From Planctomycetota bacterium (GTDB lineage: Bacteria > Planctomycetota > UBA8742 > UBA2392), in contig JACKIE010000020.1 of the NCBI GenBank assembly GCA_020638635.1, forward strand, positions 1 through 14,187: 14,187 bases of DNA, written 5' to 3'. Shown piece by piece: positions 1-5,851 of the stretch (its first letter is position 1; the number at the start of each line of letters is the position of its first letter). The notes beneath the pieces were generated by a model that ran no database searches, was not told the origin of the DNA, and was given only the letters and a program-made list of their open reading frames with translations. A program made the translations under genes and the position numbers.

Positions 1-17
1 CTGGGTCCAAAGCTCAC

Positions 18-437
18 TCATTTCGCAACATGAAACGTGATCGGAACGACAGACTGAATCTTCCTGAAGCCATCATCCAGCGTGAAGACGGGCAACTGGT
101 GCTTCATGGCAATGGCGCAGATCAGGATGTCAATCGCACTAGTAACGATGCCGGTCCCAAGACATTGGTTTGCATACTGCGCCGCGAGCTCATGTGTTTC
201 GAAGTCTGCGGGCAGATCATCATAAAAGCGCAACCAGGACTTCAACTCCTCGAACTCCACGTCAGAGCGAATCCCGGTCAGCAACTCTTGTCGAATCACA
301 CCCGTCAGCTGTGCCCTGTCCTCCCGGACGAGCTCTTTCAACTCCTGCACAGCGGCAGCCTGCCTGGTCGAAAGTCGAGCGGACTGCCTTCGGCGCAGAA
401 GCAGCGACCACACCGAAGTATCCACCAGCACGTTCAC
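18..437 (-). CDS. vapC: VapC-type PIN-domain ribonuclease toxin
   Basis: This 139-residue protein has the size and layout of VapC toxins, Mg2+-dependent PIN-domain RNases that cut tRNA or rRNA. The expected acidic residues are visible: D6 in the opening MNVLVDTSVW motif, E51 in RQELLTG, D103 in SAIDILICA and D121/D122 in FTLDDGF. These match the usual four-acid PIN active site, so the protein looks intact. The start is a GTG at 437 whose first bases overlap the TGA stop of vapB (GTGA, 434-437), which is the classic translationally coupled antitoxin-toxin arrangement. Sample GC counts in this gene (57% at 61-120, 55% at 181-240) are lower than in the neighbouring synthetase gene (73% at 1201-1260), which fits a horizontally mobile module. 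The cellular target cannot be read from the sequence. Confidence 0.93.
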   Translation of the reverse strand: MNVLVDTSVWSLLLRRRQSARLSTRQAAAVQELKELVREDRAQLTGVIRQELLTGIRSDVEFEELKSWLRFYDDLPADFETHELAAQYANQCLGTGIVTSAIDILICAIAMKHQLPVFTLDDGFRKIQSVVPITFHVAK

Positions 438-640
438 GCGCGCTTCCTTTTGCGTGCCGTTTTGTAGTCGTAGCGTGGGTCGTAATCGATCTTGCCCTCG
501 AGCTGGAGAATCCCGAGGCGACCTCTGCGCTTGATGTACTCAAGCAATGCGGCTGTGACCGCTTCTTTCTTTGTTTTGTGTTTGCCGACCTTGACCGCTT
601 CCTCGATCAGGGCGTCGTCCAGGTCCAGGTTGGTAGCCAT
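434..640 (-). CDS. vapB: VapB-type antitoxin (VapB_antitoxin / DUF2191 family)
   Basis: This 68-residue protein begins MATNLDLDDALIEEA and continues with GKHKTKKEAVTAALLEYI. That is the ribbon-helix-helix pattern of the short VapB antitoxins of the DUF2191 type: residues 3-8 form the DNA-contacting strand and residues 9-38 the two helices. The basic, aromatic C-terminal tail (about residues 44-68, with DYDPRYDYK) would be the part that neutralises VapC. I chose the ATG at 640 over an in-frame GTG at 655 because a perfect GGAGG (649-653) sits 8 nt before the ATG and would lie inside the coding region if the GTG were used. The stop overlaps the vapC start by 4 bp. By family analogy, VapB with VapC should repress its own promoter. 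Confidence 0.92.
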   Translation of the reverse strand: MATNLDLDDALIEEAVKVGKHKTKKEAVTAALLEYIKRRGRLGILQLEGKIDYDPRYDYKTARKRKRA

Positions 641-688
641 TACACATACCTCCACACAATAGGCTACACATGCTGTTTGGAATGTCTA
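641..688 (-). promoter_or_regulatory. Possible vapBC promoter/operator region
   Basis: On the minus strand TAGACA (683-688, 5/6 match to a -35 box) is followed after 16 nt by TAGCCT (661-666, 3/6 match to a -10 box). The GGAGG ribosome binding site is at 649-653. The heptamer TACACAT (plus-strand reading) occurs at 641-647 and again at 665-671, a direct repeat with a 24-bp offset that flanks the likely transcription start. Such repeats could be sites for VapB/VapBC autorepression. The hexamers are weak and the repeat is short, so this is only a suggestion. Confidence 0.3.
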
Positions 689-702
689 CCCGTCGCTGAC
701 GC

Positions 703-733
703 TCCCGCCCCGCGCAGGCTTCGGTGGGCGGGA
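703..733. repeat. GC-rich inverted repeat between the synthetase and vapB
   Basis: The arms TCCCGCCC (703-710) and GGGCGGGA (726-733) are perfect 8-bp inverted complements around a 15-nt loop. The structure lies 13 bp past the stop codon of the acyl-CoA synthetase gene and upstream of vapB. There is no T-run on the minus strand after it, so it is not a textbook intrinsic terminator. It could still end or stabilise the operon transcript, or be a member of a genome-wide palindromic repeat family. Confidence 0.4.
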
Positions 734-746
734 CGCCCGCGGTCCG

Positions 747-2405
747 TCATCCGGCGTATTCCTTGCGCAGGGCCTTGCGGTCGATTTTATCGCGGTCGTT
801 TCTGGGCAGGGTCTTGTTGCTGAAGGCTATTCCGTGCGGGGCCTTGTAGCGGACGAGCTTCTGTTTGCAGAACTCTATGAGTTCCTTGGCGAGGGTGTCC
901 TCCGGGGTATCGGGCCGCTCGCTTACGCTTCGCGCTCTAACCACTATGGCGAACGGTTTCTCCAAACCGGCTTCGTCTTTCTTGCCGATTACGCAGCACT
1001 CTTTCACGGCCGGGTGCTGCATCAGGCAGTTTTCTACCTCGAGCGGGCTTACGTAGATGCCGCCGGACTTTATCAGGTCGTCGCCGCGGCCTTCGTAGTA
1101 CCAGTAGCCGTCGGCGTCCTGGCGGAACTTGTCGCCGCTGACGATCCAGCCGCCGCGCAGGTGCTCTTTGCTCTTGGCGTAGCTTGCGTGGTAGTACAGC
1201 GCCGCACTGTCGCCACCCACCCACAGTGTGCCGACGTCGCCCTGGGCGACCGTTTGGCCGTCGTCGTCGGTCAGCCTGGCCGTGTAGCCGGGCACCAGCT
1301 TGCCGAGGCTGCCGGGGCGCACGTCGCCCGGCCGGTTTGAGATGTAAATGTGGAAGCTCTCGGCGCTGCCGATGCCGTCGATGATCGGCACGCCGTAGGC
1401 CTCATCCCAGCGCTTGTGCAGGTCGGCAGGCAGGGCTTCGCCGGCGCTCCACATGAAGCGCAGTGTGCTCAGGTCCGGCTTCACGTCGGCCGCGAGCATC
1501 TTGTTGATCAGCGTGGGTACGTTGGTGAGTACGGTGCATTTGTGCTTTGCGATCAGCTCAAACAGCCGCTCCGGCGTCGGGTGCTCCTTGAACAGCACGG
1601 TCGTCGCCCCCACCGCGAACGGGAACATCACGTTGGTGCCGGTGGCATAGCCGAAAAACAGGCGCGGGCCGCTGATGGTGATGTCGTCCTCGCGCATGCC
1701 GATGAAGCGCTTGGCGTAAACCTCGGTATTGTACGGAAAGTGAAAGTGGCAATGCACGGCGCCCTTGCTGTGCCCCGTGGTCCCGCTGGTGAACAGCCAG
1801 ACGGCCGGGTCATCCTTGGTTGTCGGCCAGGGTTGCGCGTCTTTTTCCACGGGCAGCTTGATCCAGTGGTTGAAGCTCTGGTGGCTGTCAGGCTCGTAGA
1901 CCTTGGCCGGCGTGGCGAAGTCGTTGTCGGCCTGCACCATGCGCGGCTCGGCCAATCGTTCGCGGCCGGCCACGATCACGTTATCCATGAACTTGCCGCG
2001 CCCGCAGTGGCGGGTGTTGGCCAAAGCCTTTTCGAACTCGGGCAGGCTGGCTTCATCGACGAAGGCGAACTGCGGCTTCACGTAATTGAGGTAGTACTCG
2101 AAGTCTGCGGCCGGCAGCGCCGGGTTGATCTGGGTGGCGACGCCGCCGGCCTTGAGTGCCCCGAACCAGGCGTAGACGAACTCCGGCCGGTCCTGCATGG
2201 CGACCAGCACGCGCTGTTCGGGCAGCAGGCCGTCGTCGATCAGCGCGCGGGCCACGCGCGTGACGTTGTCGGCGACCTCGCGATAGGTAATGCGCTGGTC
2301 TTCGTAGATGATGGCGACTTTGTCCCCGCGCCCGGCCTCGATGTTCGAGAACACGAAGTAGTCGGCCATGTTGAAATGATCGGGAAATTCGGGAATGTCC
2401 GACAT
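747..2405 (-). CDS. Benzoate-CoA ligase family acyl-CoA synthetase (AMP-forming)
   Basis: This 552-residue protein belongs to the adenylate-forming ANL superfamily: it would activate a carboxylic acid with ATP and transfer it to coenzyme A. The phosphate-binding motif TSGTTGHSKG is at residues 206-215, DGIGSAE (A5) at 343-349, the ribose-binding region SGDKFRQDADGYWYYEGR (A7) at 423-440, the hinge region DDLIKSGGIYVSP at 442-454 and the C-terminal catalytic lysine K540 in PRNDRDKIDR. A Gly usually precedes that Lys; here it is Asp. The LFFGYATGTNVMFPF segment (249-263) resembles the benzoate/4-hydroxybenzoate-CoA ligase branch, but the substrate is not proven. The reading frame stays open upstream to 2705, but the ATG at 2405 (MSDIPEFPDHF) gives the family length and lies 14 bp after the stop of the preceding gene. 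It is the last gene of a three-gene operon. Confidence 0.9.
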   Translation of the reverse strand: MSDIPEFPDHFNMADYFVFSNIEAGRGDKVAIIYEDQRITYREVADNVTRVARALIDDGLLPEQRVLVAMQDRPEFVYAWFGALKAGGVATQINPALPAADFEYYLNYVKPQFAFVDEASLPEFEKALANTRHCGRGKFMDNVIVAGRERLAEPRMVQADNDFATPAKVYEPDSHQSFNHWIKLPVEKDAQPWPTTKDDPAVWLFTSGTTGHSKGAVHCHFHFPYNTEVYAKRFIGMREDDITISGPRLFFGYATGTNVMFPFAVGATTVLFKEHPTPERLFELIAKHKCTVLTNVPTLINKMLAADVKPDLSTLRFMWSAGEALPADLHKRWDEAYGVPIIDGIGSAESFHIYISNRPGDVRPGSLGKLVPGYTARLTDDDGQTVAQGDVGTLWVGGDSAALYYHASYAKSKEHLRGGWIVSGDKFRQDADGYWYYEGRGDDLIKSGGIYVSPLEVENCLMQHPAVKECCVIGKKDEAGLEKPFAIVVRARSVSERPDTPEDTLAKELIEFCKQKLVRYKAPHGIAFSNKTLPRNDRDKIDRKALRKEYAG

Positions 2406-2419
2406 GATTCTCTCGCGAT

Positions 2420-3169
2420 CTAGGGCAGGTCGATGCACCACACCTGGCTCTCGGAGTCGATGGGTGACGCTTCGTAGCGAATCGGCAGCTTCTGTTCCTC
2501 GGAGAAGCCGATGGTGTCGCCGTCCGGCAGCGGTTCGCCGCGCCGGATCAGGAAGCTGAGCAGGTCGAGCATCATCTCGATTGCCGCGTTGCCCTGCTCG
2601 CGCGGAGTCGTCAGCATCAGGTTGGGCAGGCCAAGTTGCTCCATGCCCAGGCTCAGCATGCTGAGCCTGCCGGGGCCGCCGTCCGCGATACTGATGCCGT
2701 TCCACAGCATCACCGGCAGCAGGCCTTCCGCGTTCGCCACGTCCAGCACGAACTCCGCATTGTGGGTTGCGCCGGTTGAGCCCCAGTACACACCCACGGC
2801 CGTCGCGCTTTCGACGGCCGCCGCGACGACCTTTGTGAACAGCTCCAGCGCTTCCACGGTGACGATGTCGTCTTCACCCATCAGCGTGACCATGGCGTGG
2901 GCCGGGTATTCGGGCAATTCCCAGCCGCTGCCCAGGGCGGAGATGCTGTAGGGTACATACTGCTCGGCTTCGCCATCCGGCACGGGCGCCGGCACGAACG
3001 CGACAAAGGCGGTCTGGCCGTTCGGCAGCGCCACGGAGAAAACGTCTTCGCCGCCTTTCGAAGCTTCGGCCTCCAGTGATTGTCCCAGCCGCGCGCCAAG
3101 CGCCGCCGCGAATCCATCAGGCTTGATCGGTTCCGTACGGCCAAGCAGCACGAAGGCGAGTTGCGGCAT
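2420..3169 (-). CDS. DUF4261-like protein of unknown function
   Basis: This 249-residue soluble protein has no signal peptide or membrane segment. The opening MPQLAFVLLGR, the central APVPDGEAEQY segment, the AHAMVTL strand and VGVYWGSTGATHNAEFVLD resemble the pattern I know from DUF4261 proteins. That assignment is from memory of the family and needs a profile search. No catalytic motif is evident. The frame stays open to 3235, inside the thioesterase gene, but I place the start at the ATG at 3169: a GGAG lies 7 nt upstream and overlaps the region of the thioesterase stop codon (3178-3180), giving an 8-bp intergenic gap and likely translational coupling. A 14-bp gap separates it from the acyl-CoA synthetase. 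Its position between two acyl-CoA enzymes suggests a role tied to that pathway. Confidence 0.75.
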   Translation of the reverse strand: MPQLAFVLLGRTEPIKPDGFAAALGARLGQSLEAEASKGGEDVFSVALPNGQTAFVAFVPAPVPDGEAEQYVPYSISALGSGWELPEYPAHAMVTLMGEDDIVTVEALELFTKVVAAAVESATAVGVYWGSTGATHNAEFVLDVANAEGLLPVMLWNGISIADGGPGRLSMLSLGMEQLGLPNLMLTTPREQGNAAIEMMLDLLSFLIRRGEPLPDGDTIGFSEEQKLPIRYEASPIDSESQVWCIDLP

Positions 3170-3177
3170 GGCGTCTC

Positions 3178-3645
3178 CTACTCGGGCTTCACCGCCTTGT
3201 ACAGGCCGGTGCGGTGGCTGTCGGGCACTAGCCACTTCTTGAACAGGTCGTGGTACTTCTGGGGCAACTCGATGCCCTTAAAACTGTCCATGTCGAGGCA
3301 CACCGTTACCAGGCTGGCCTCCACGGCGCGGATTTTCTTGTTCTCGCGCGCGGTATCGCCGGTGTAGGTCCAGGTCACGCTCTTGGTGCCGATCTTCTGG
3401 ATGCCGAGGCTGATTTCGACCTGGTCGCCGAAGCGCAGGGGCTTCAGGTAATCCACCTCCATGTGCACGGTGGGAAAGCCGATGCGCTCGACATCGAGCA
3501 GGTGGTTGTAGCGGATGCCGATGCCGCGCTCGAAGAAGTCTTCAAAGCAGCAGTGGAAGTAATGCAGGAATCGCGGGTAGTACAGGATGCCCGCGTGGTC
3601 CACGTCGCTGAAGCGGATCGGGTAGGTCGATGAAAACAGTGCCAT
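3178..3645 (-). CDS. Hotdog-fold acyl-CoA thioesterase (4HBT/YbgC family)
   Basis: This 155-residue protein has the normal length of a single-domain hotdog thioesterase, which hydrolyses acyl-CoA to free acid and CoA. The N-terminal FSDVDHAGILYYPRFLHYFH (residues 12-31) matches the 4-hydroxybenzoyl-CoA thioesterase/YbgC active-site loop, and D16 is the equivalent of the catalytic Asp17 of the Pseudomonas enzyme. The following HCCFEDFFERGIG is the start of the long central helix, and residues 57-80 form the next strands. The ATG at 3645 has AAGGA 7 nt upstream. It is the first gene of the operon with the DUF4261-like protein and the CoA ligase. Thioesterase plus benzoate-CoA-ligase-type synthetase points to turnover of an aromatic or short acyl-CoA. 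The direction of flux and the substrate are unknown. Confidence 0.9.
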   Translation of the reverse strand: MALFSSTYPIRFSDVDHAGILYYPRFLHYFHCCFEDFFERGIGIRYNHLLDVERIGFPTVHMEVDYLKPLRFGDQVEISLGIQKIGTKSVTWTYTGDTARENKKIRAVEASLVTVCLDMDSFKGIELPQKYHDLFKKWLVPDSHRTGLYKAVKPE

Positions 3646-3698
3646 GGCTGGTCCTTGTCCGTTGCGGGCGTGATCCTAGCGCATTGCGCGGCAAACCT

Positions 3699-4472
3699 CT
3701 ACTTGCCGCCCACCTTTGCCACCCAGGCCGCCAGGTCGGCGCGCTGCTGCTCGGTCAGGCGAGACGCGAAGCTCGGCATCGCGGAGCCCGGCACGCCGTT
3801 CGTGATCACCGTGTAAATGCTGTCGAGCGGCCGCTCTCCGGCGGGCATGTAGATGAAATCGCCCTTCGCCAGCGCCGGCGGCTTGCGCAGCGCCACCATG
3901 AAGCGCGCGGCCGGGCCGTCGCCGTCGGCATCGCGGCCGTGGCAGCCGGCGCACTCGCGCAGGAACAGGAGGCGGCCGCGCTCGGCGTCGCCAGTCGGCG
4001 CCGTGACGCGCGCCGTGGGCCAGGGCTTGTTGAGGTCCGAGCGCGACTTCAGGGTCAGCAGGAACTCGACCACCTTGCGGCCTTGCGCGTTCAGCTTTGT
4101 CTGGCCGGGCTCGAACAACTGGCGCTGGGCAGGCATCTGCGAGCCCGCATAGACGTCGTCAGGCTTCCAGAAGTGCGCGGTGTGCCAGTCCGGGTGGTAG
4201 CGGTTGCCGACGCCCGCCAGGTCCGGCCCCATGGGGCGAGCGCCGGCGGCCTGCTCACCGAAGGCTTCGGTCAGCTCGGTTTGCAGGGTGCTGACCGCGT
4301 GGCACTGCCAGCAGCCGGCCTGCACGTACGCGGCGGCAAGCTCTTTGTCGAAGGCCTGGGGCGGCGCGGGCTCGGGCTCCGGCTCGGCGGGCGGTTTGGC
4401 GATGAAGCCGATTGCCACGAACAGCACGGCGAGCAAGGGCAACCCGATGATGGCAAGTTTCTCGCCGTCCAT
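3699..4472 (-). CDS. Membrane-anchored dihaem cytochrome c (CcoO-like plus class I domain)
   Basis: This 257-residue protein has an N-terminal membrane anchor (residues 7-25) and a Pro/Glu-rich linker (27-38), followed by two c-type haem domains outside the membrane. Haem site 1 is CWQCH (54-58). The following segment GPDLAGVGNRYHPDWHTAHF (82-101) and M113 in SQMP resemble CcoO/FixO, the monohaem subunit of cbb3 oxidases. Haem site 2 is CAGCH (174-178), with M232 in GVPGSAMPSF as likely sixth ligand, as in small class I cytochromes. The ATG at 4472 is the only sensible start because an in-frame TAA lies 9 nt upstream; no SD is visible. It follows paralogue A by 36 bp and may be cotranscribed with it. 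No oxidase subunit is nearby, so it is probably an electron carrier or the partner of a distant complex. Confidence 0.87.
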   Translation of the reverse strand: MDGEKLAIIGLPLLAVLFVAIGFIAKPPAEPEPEPAPPQAFDKELAAAYVQAGCWQCHAVSTLQTELTEAFGEQAAGARPMGPDLAGVGNRYHPDWHTAHFWKPDDVYAGSQMPAQRQLFEPGQTKLNAQGRKVVEFLLTLKSRSDLNKPWPTARVTAPTGDAERGRLLFLRECAGCHGRDADGDGPAARFMVALRKPPALAKGDFIYMPAGERPLDSIYTVITNGVPGSAMPSFASRLTEQQRADLAAWVAKVGGK

Positions 4473-4508
4473 GCCGCGGGTTTAGCGGCTGGCGCGCGCA
4501 GCGGCAAG

Positions 4509-5711
4509 TCAACGCAGGTTGTCGTACTCGCGGGCCTGCTTGGCCAGCTTGTCGTCGCCGCTCTCCTCGATCACCCGCTTGTAGGCCTTGCGCGCGGCGT
4601 CGCGCTCTCCGATCACGTGGTGGCAGACGCCGATGTTGATCAGCACCTTGAAGTTGCCCGGCTCGCGCAGCAGCCAGCGCTGGTACAGCTCGAGCGCGCG
4701 GCGCGCCGAATGCTCCTGCGTGCACTTGAACTCGGCGCCCACCACCTCCGGGTTCGCGTGGCGCCGCCAGGCGTCGGCCGCGCGGGCCAGCAGGTCCGCC
4801 GAGCACGGGTCAAGCTTCAGCGCGTCCTCGTGGAACTTCGCCTGCTTTTCCGGTTGGGTATCCGGCGTGTTGGCGGCAAGCTCAACGAAGGTGGCGACAT
4901 TTTCCAGGTCGTCGGCGATGCGCTGCAGGGCTTTGTCGGCTTCGGCTTTCTGCTTCGCGTCGGAGTCGCCGAACTTGGCGAGCCACTGCCGCAGGGCGTA
5001 GGCGATTTCATCGAGGGTCATGGTGCGCTTGTCCGGCGCGGCATACTGCGCCAGCGGGACGCTCAGGCCTTCCTTCGCCTCCGCCTTGCGCTGCTTCTCG
5101 CGTTGCTCGGCCTCTTTCTTTGGCAGCAGCACGCGCCTCCAGCTCATGAACTCGGCGTCCCACTCCTCCCCCACCGCAAGCTTGTCCTTGAGCGCCCAGC
5201 CGTGGCGTTCGCAGACGAACTCAGCGATGTCCTCGCGCAGTGACTCTTCGCGCTCGTACACCACGGTCAGCACGCGGTTGCCCAGCATCGGGTCAGGCGC
5301 GTTCAGGTACAGCCAGCACGCGAACGCTATTACATCCGGGTTGTCTTCGTTGCTGCGCACCGGGTAGGTGACGGCCATGTAGCGAGGCAGCCACTGCTCC
5401 CACTTGAACTGCACGCGCTCAACGGCCGGCGTGCGCGTCAGGTTGCCTTTGCCGTCGTTGGTTTCCCGCAGCTCGGCCGCGACCAGCGCATCGTTCTTCA
5501 CCTCCATGATGCGGTAAGGCCGCGCGCCAGCGCCGTCGGGAAAGTAGGTTTCCGGGCAGCGTCCGGCCTTGCACTCGTCGTTGACCCAGGTCCGGAAGTG
5601 CGCGTGCCAGTCGTCGGCGACCTTGCGCAGGAAGACCTTTTCGACCAGTCCGCCGGCCGCCAGGGGCGAGGCGATGGCAAACGCCAGCAGCAGCACGATT
5701 GTCTTCAGCAT
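4509..5711 (-). CDS. Exported TPR-containing protein, paralogue A
   Basis: This 400-residue protein was not recognised as a named family. It has a clear Sec signal peptide (MLKTIVLLLAFAIASPLAA, residues 1-19, cleavage before GG). Next comes a conserved N-terminal domain with the signature NPDVIAFACWLY near residues 123-135, then LTVVYERE and a Cys-Trp pair in FVCERHGW. A very charged segment (KKEAEQREKQRKAEAKEG, about 196-213) may form a coiled coil. The C-terminus has TPR-like helices (LELYQRWLLREPGNFKVLINI, then AARKAYKRVI, about 340-390), suggesting protein-protein contacts in the periplasm or envelope. The same order is found in the next two genes upstream, so the three are paralogues. 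A TTG at 5723 is an alternative start, but the ATG at 5711 gives the cleaner signal peptide. No SD is present; a leader hairpin occupies its place. Confidence 0.82.
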   Translation of the reverse strand: MLKTIVLLLAFAIASPLAAGGLVEKVFLRKVADDWHAHFRTWVNDECKAGRCPETYFPDGAGARPYRIMEVKNDALVAAELRETNDGKGNLTRTPAVERVQFKWEQWLPRYMAVTYPVRSNEDNPDVIAFACWLYLNAPDPMLGNRVLTVVYEREESLREDIAEFVCERHGWALKDKLAVGEEWDAEFMSWRRVLLPKKEAEQREKQRKAEAKEGLSVPLAQYAAPDKRTMTLDEIAYALRQWLAKFGDSDAKQKAEADKALQRIADDLENVATFVELAANTPDTQPEKQAKFHEDALKLDPCSADLLARAADAWRRHANPEVVGAEFKCTQEHSARRALELYQRWLLREPGNFKVLINIGVCHHVIGERDAARKAYKRVIEESGDDKLAKQAREYDNLR

Positions 5712-5718
5712 GGTCGGT

Positions 5719-5748
5719 CGCAACAGGGGAAGGAGCGGGGTTGTTGCG
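5719..5748 (-). promoter_or_regulatory. Leader hairpin directly upstream of paralogue A
   Basis: On the minus strand the arms CGCAACA and TGTTGCG (plus-strand 5742-5748 and 5719-5725) are perfect 7-bp complements around a 16-nt pyrimidine-rich loop. The structure ends 7 nt before the ATG at 5711, where a Shine-Dalgarno sequence would be expected. The loop holds CTCCTT, which resembles the anti-SD end of 16S rRNA rather than an SD. It could limit or modulate translation initiation. Function is inferred from position only. Confidence 0.4.
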
Positions 5749-5796
5749 TCTGCCTATGTGTAGAGTGAACGGGCTGGGGCCTACGGTAGTTCTATT

Positions 5797-5832
5797 AAAA
5801 AAACCAGCCGGGCCCGGATTGCCCAGGCCCGG
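5797..5832 (-). terminator. Rho-independent terminator after paralogue B
   Basis: Reading the minus strand, CCGGGCC (5826-5832) pairs perfectly with GGCCCGG (5808-5814) across an 11-nt loop. After a 4-nt gap it is followed by seven T residues (5797-5803). The hairpin begins 19 bp past the stop of paralogue B and faces the right way to end its transcript, so paralogue A probably has a separate promoter between 5712 and 5796 or depends on readthrough. Confidence 0.85.
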
Positions 5833-5851
5833 TGCTTGTTGCCATGGCTTG

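Noticed and set aside
1350..2423. A plus-strand open frame of 357 codons
   Set aside because: It is antisense to the well-supported acyl-CoA synthetase and has no domain signature.
2406..2705. N-terminal extension of the acyl-CoA synthetase frame
   Set aside because: The extra 100 codons overlap the DUF4261-like gene, are Arg-rich and exceed the family's normal N-terminus; the ATG at 2405 fits the family.
3170..3235. N-terminal extension of the DUF4261-like protein into the thioesterase gene
   Set aside because: It would overlap the thioesterase by 58 bp, while the ATG at 3169 has a well-placed GGAG.
3630..5243. A long plus-strand open frame of 537 codons
   Set aside because: It lies antisense to the cytochrome c gene and paralogue A, is low-complexity and Arg/Ala/Leu/Gly-rich, and has no recognisable domain. 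In GC-rich DNA such antisense frames arise from the codon bias of the real gene.
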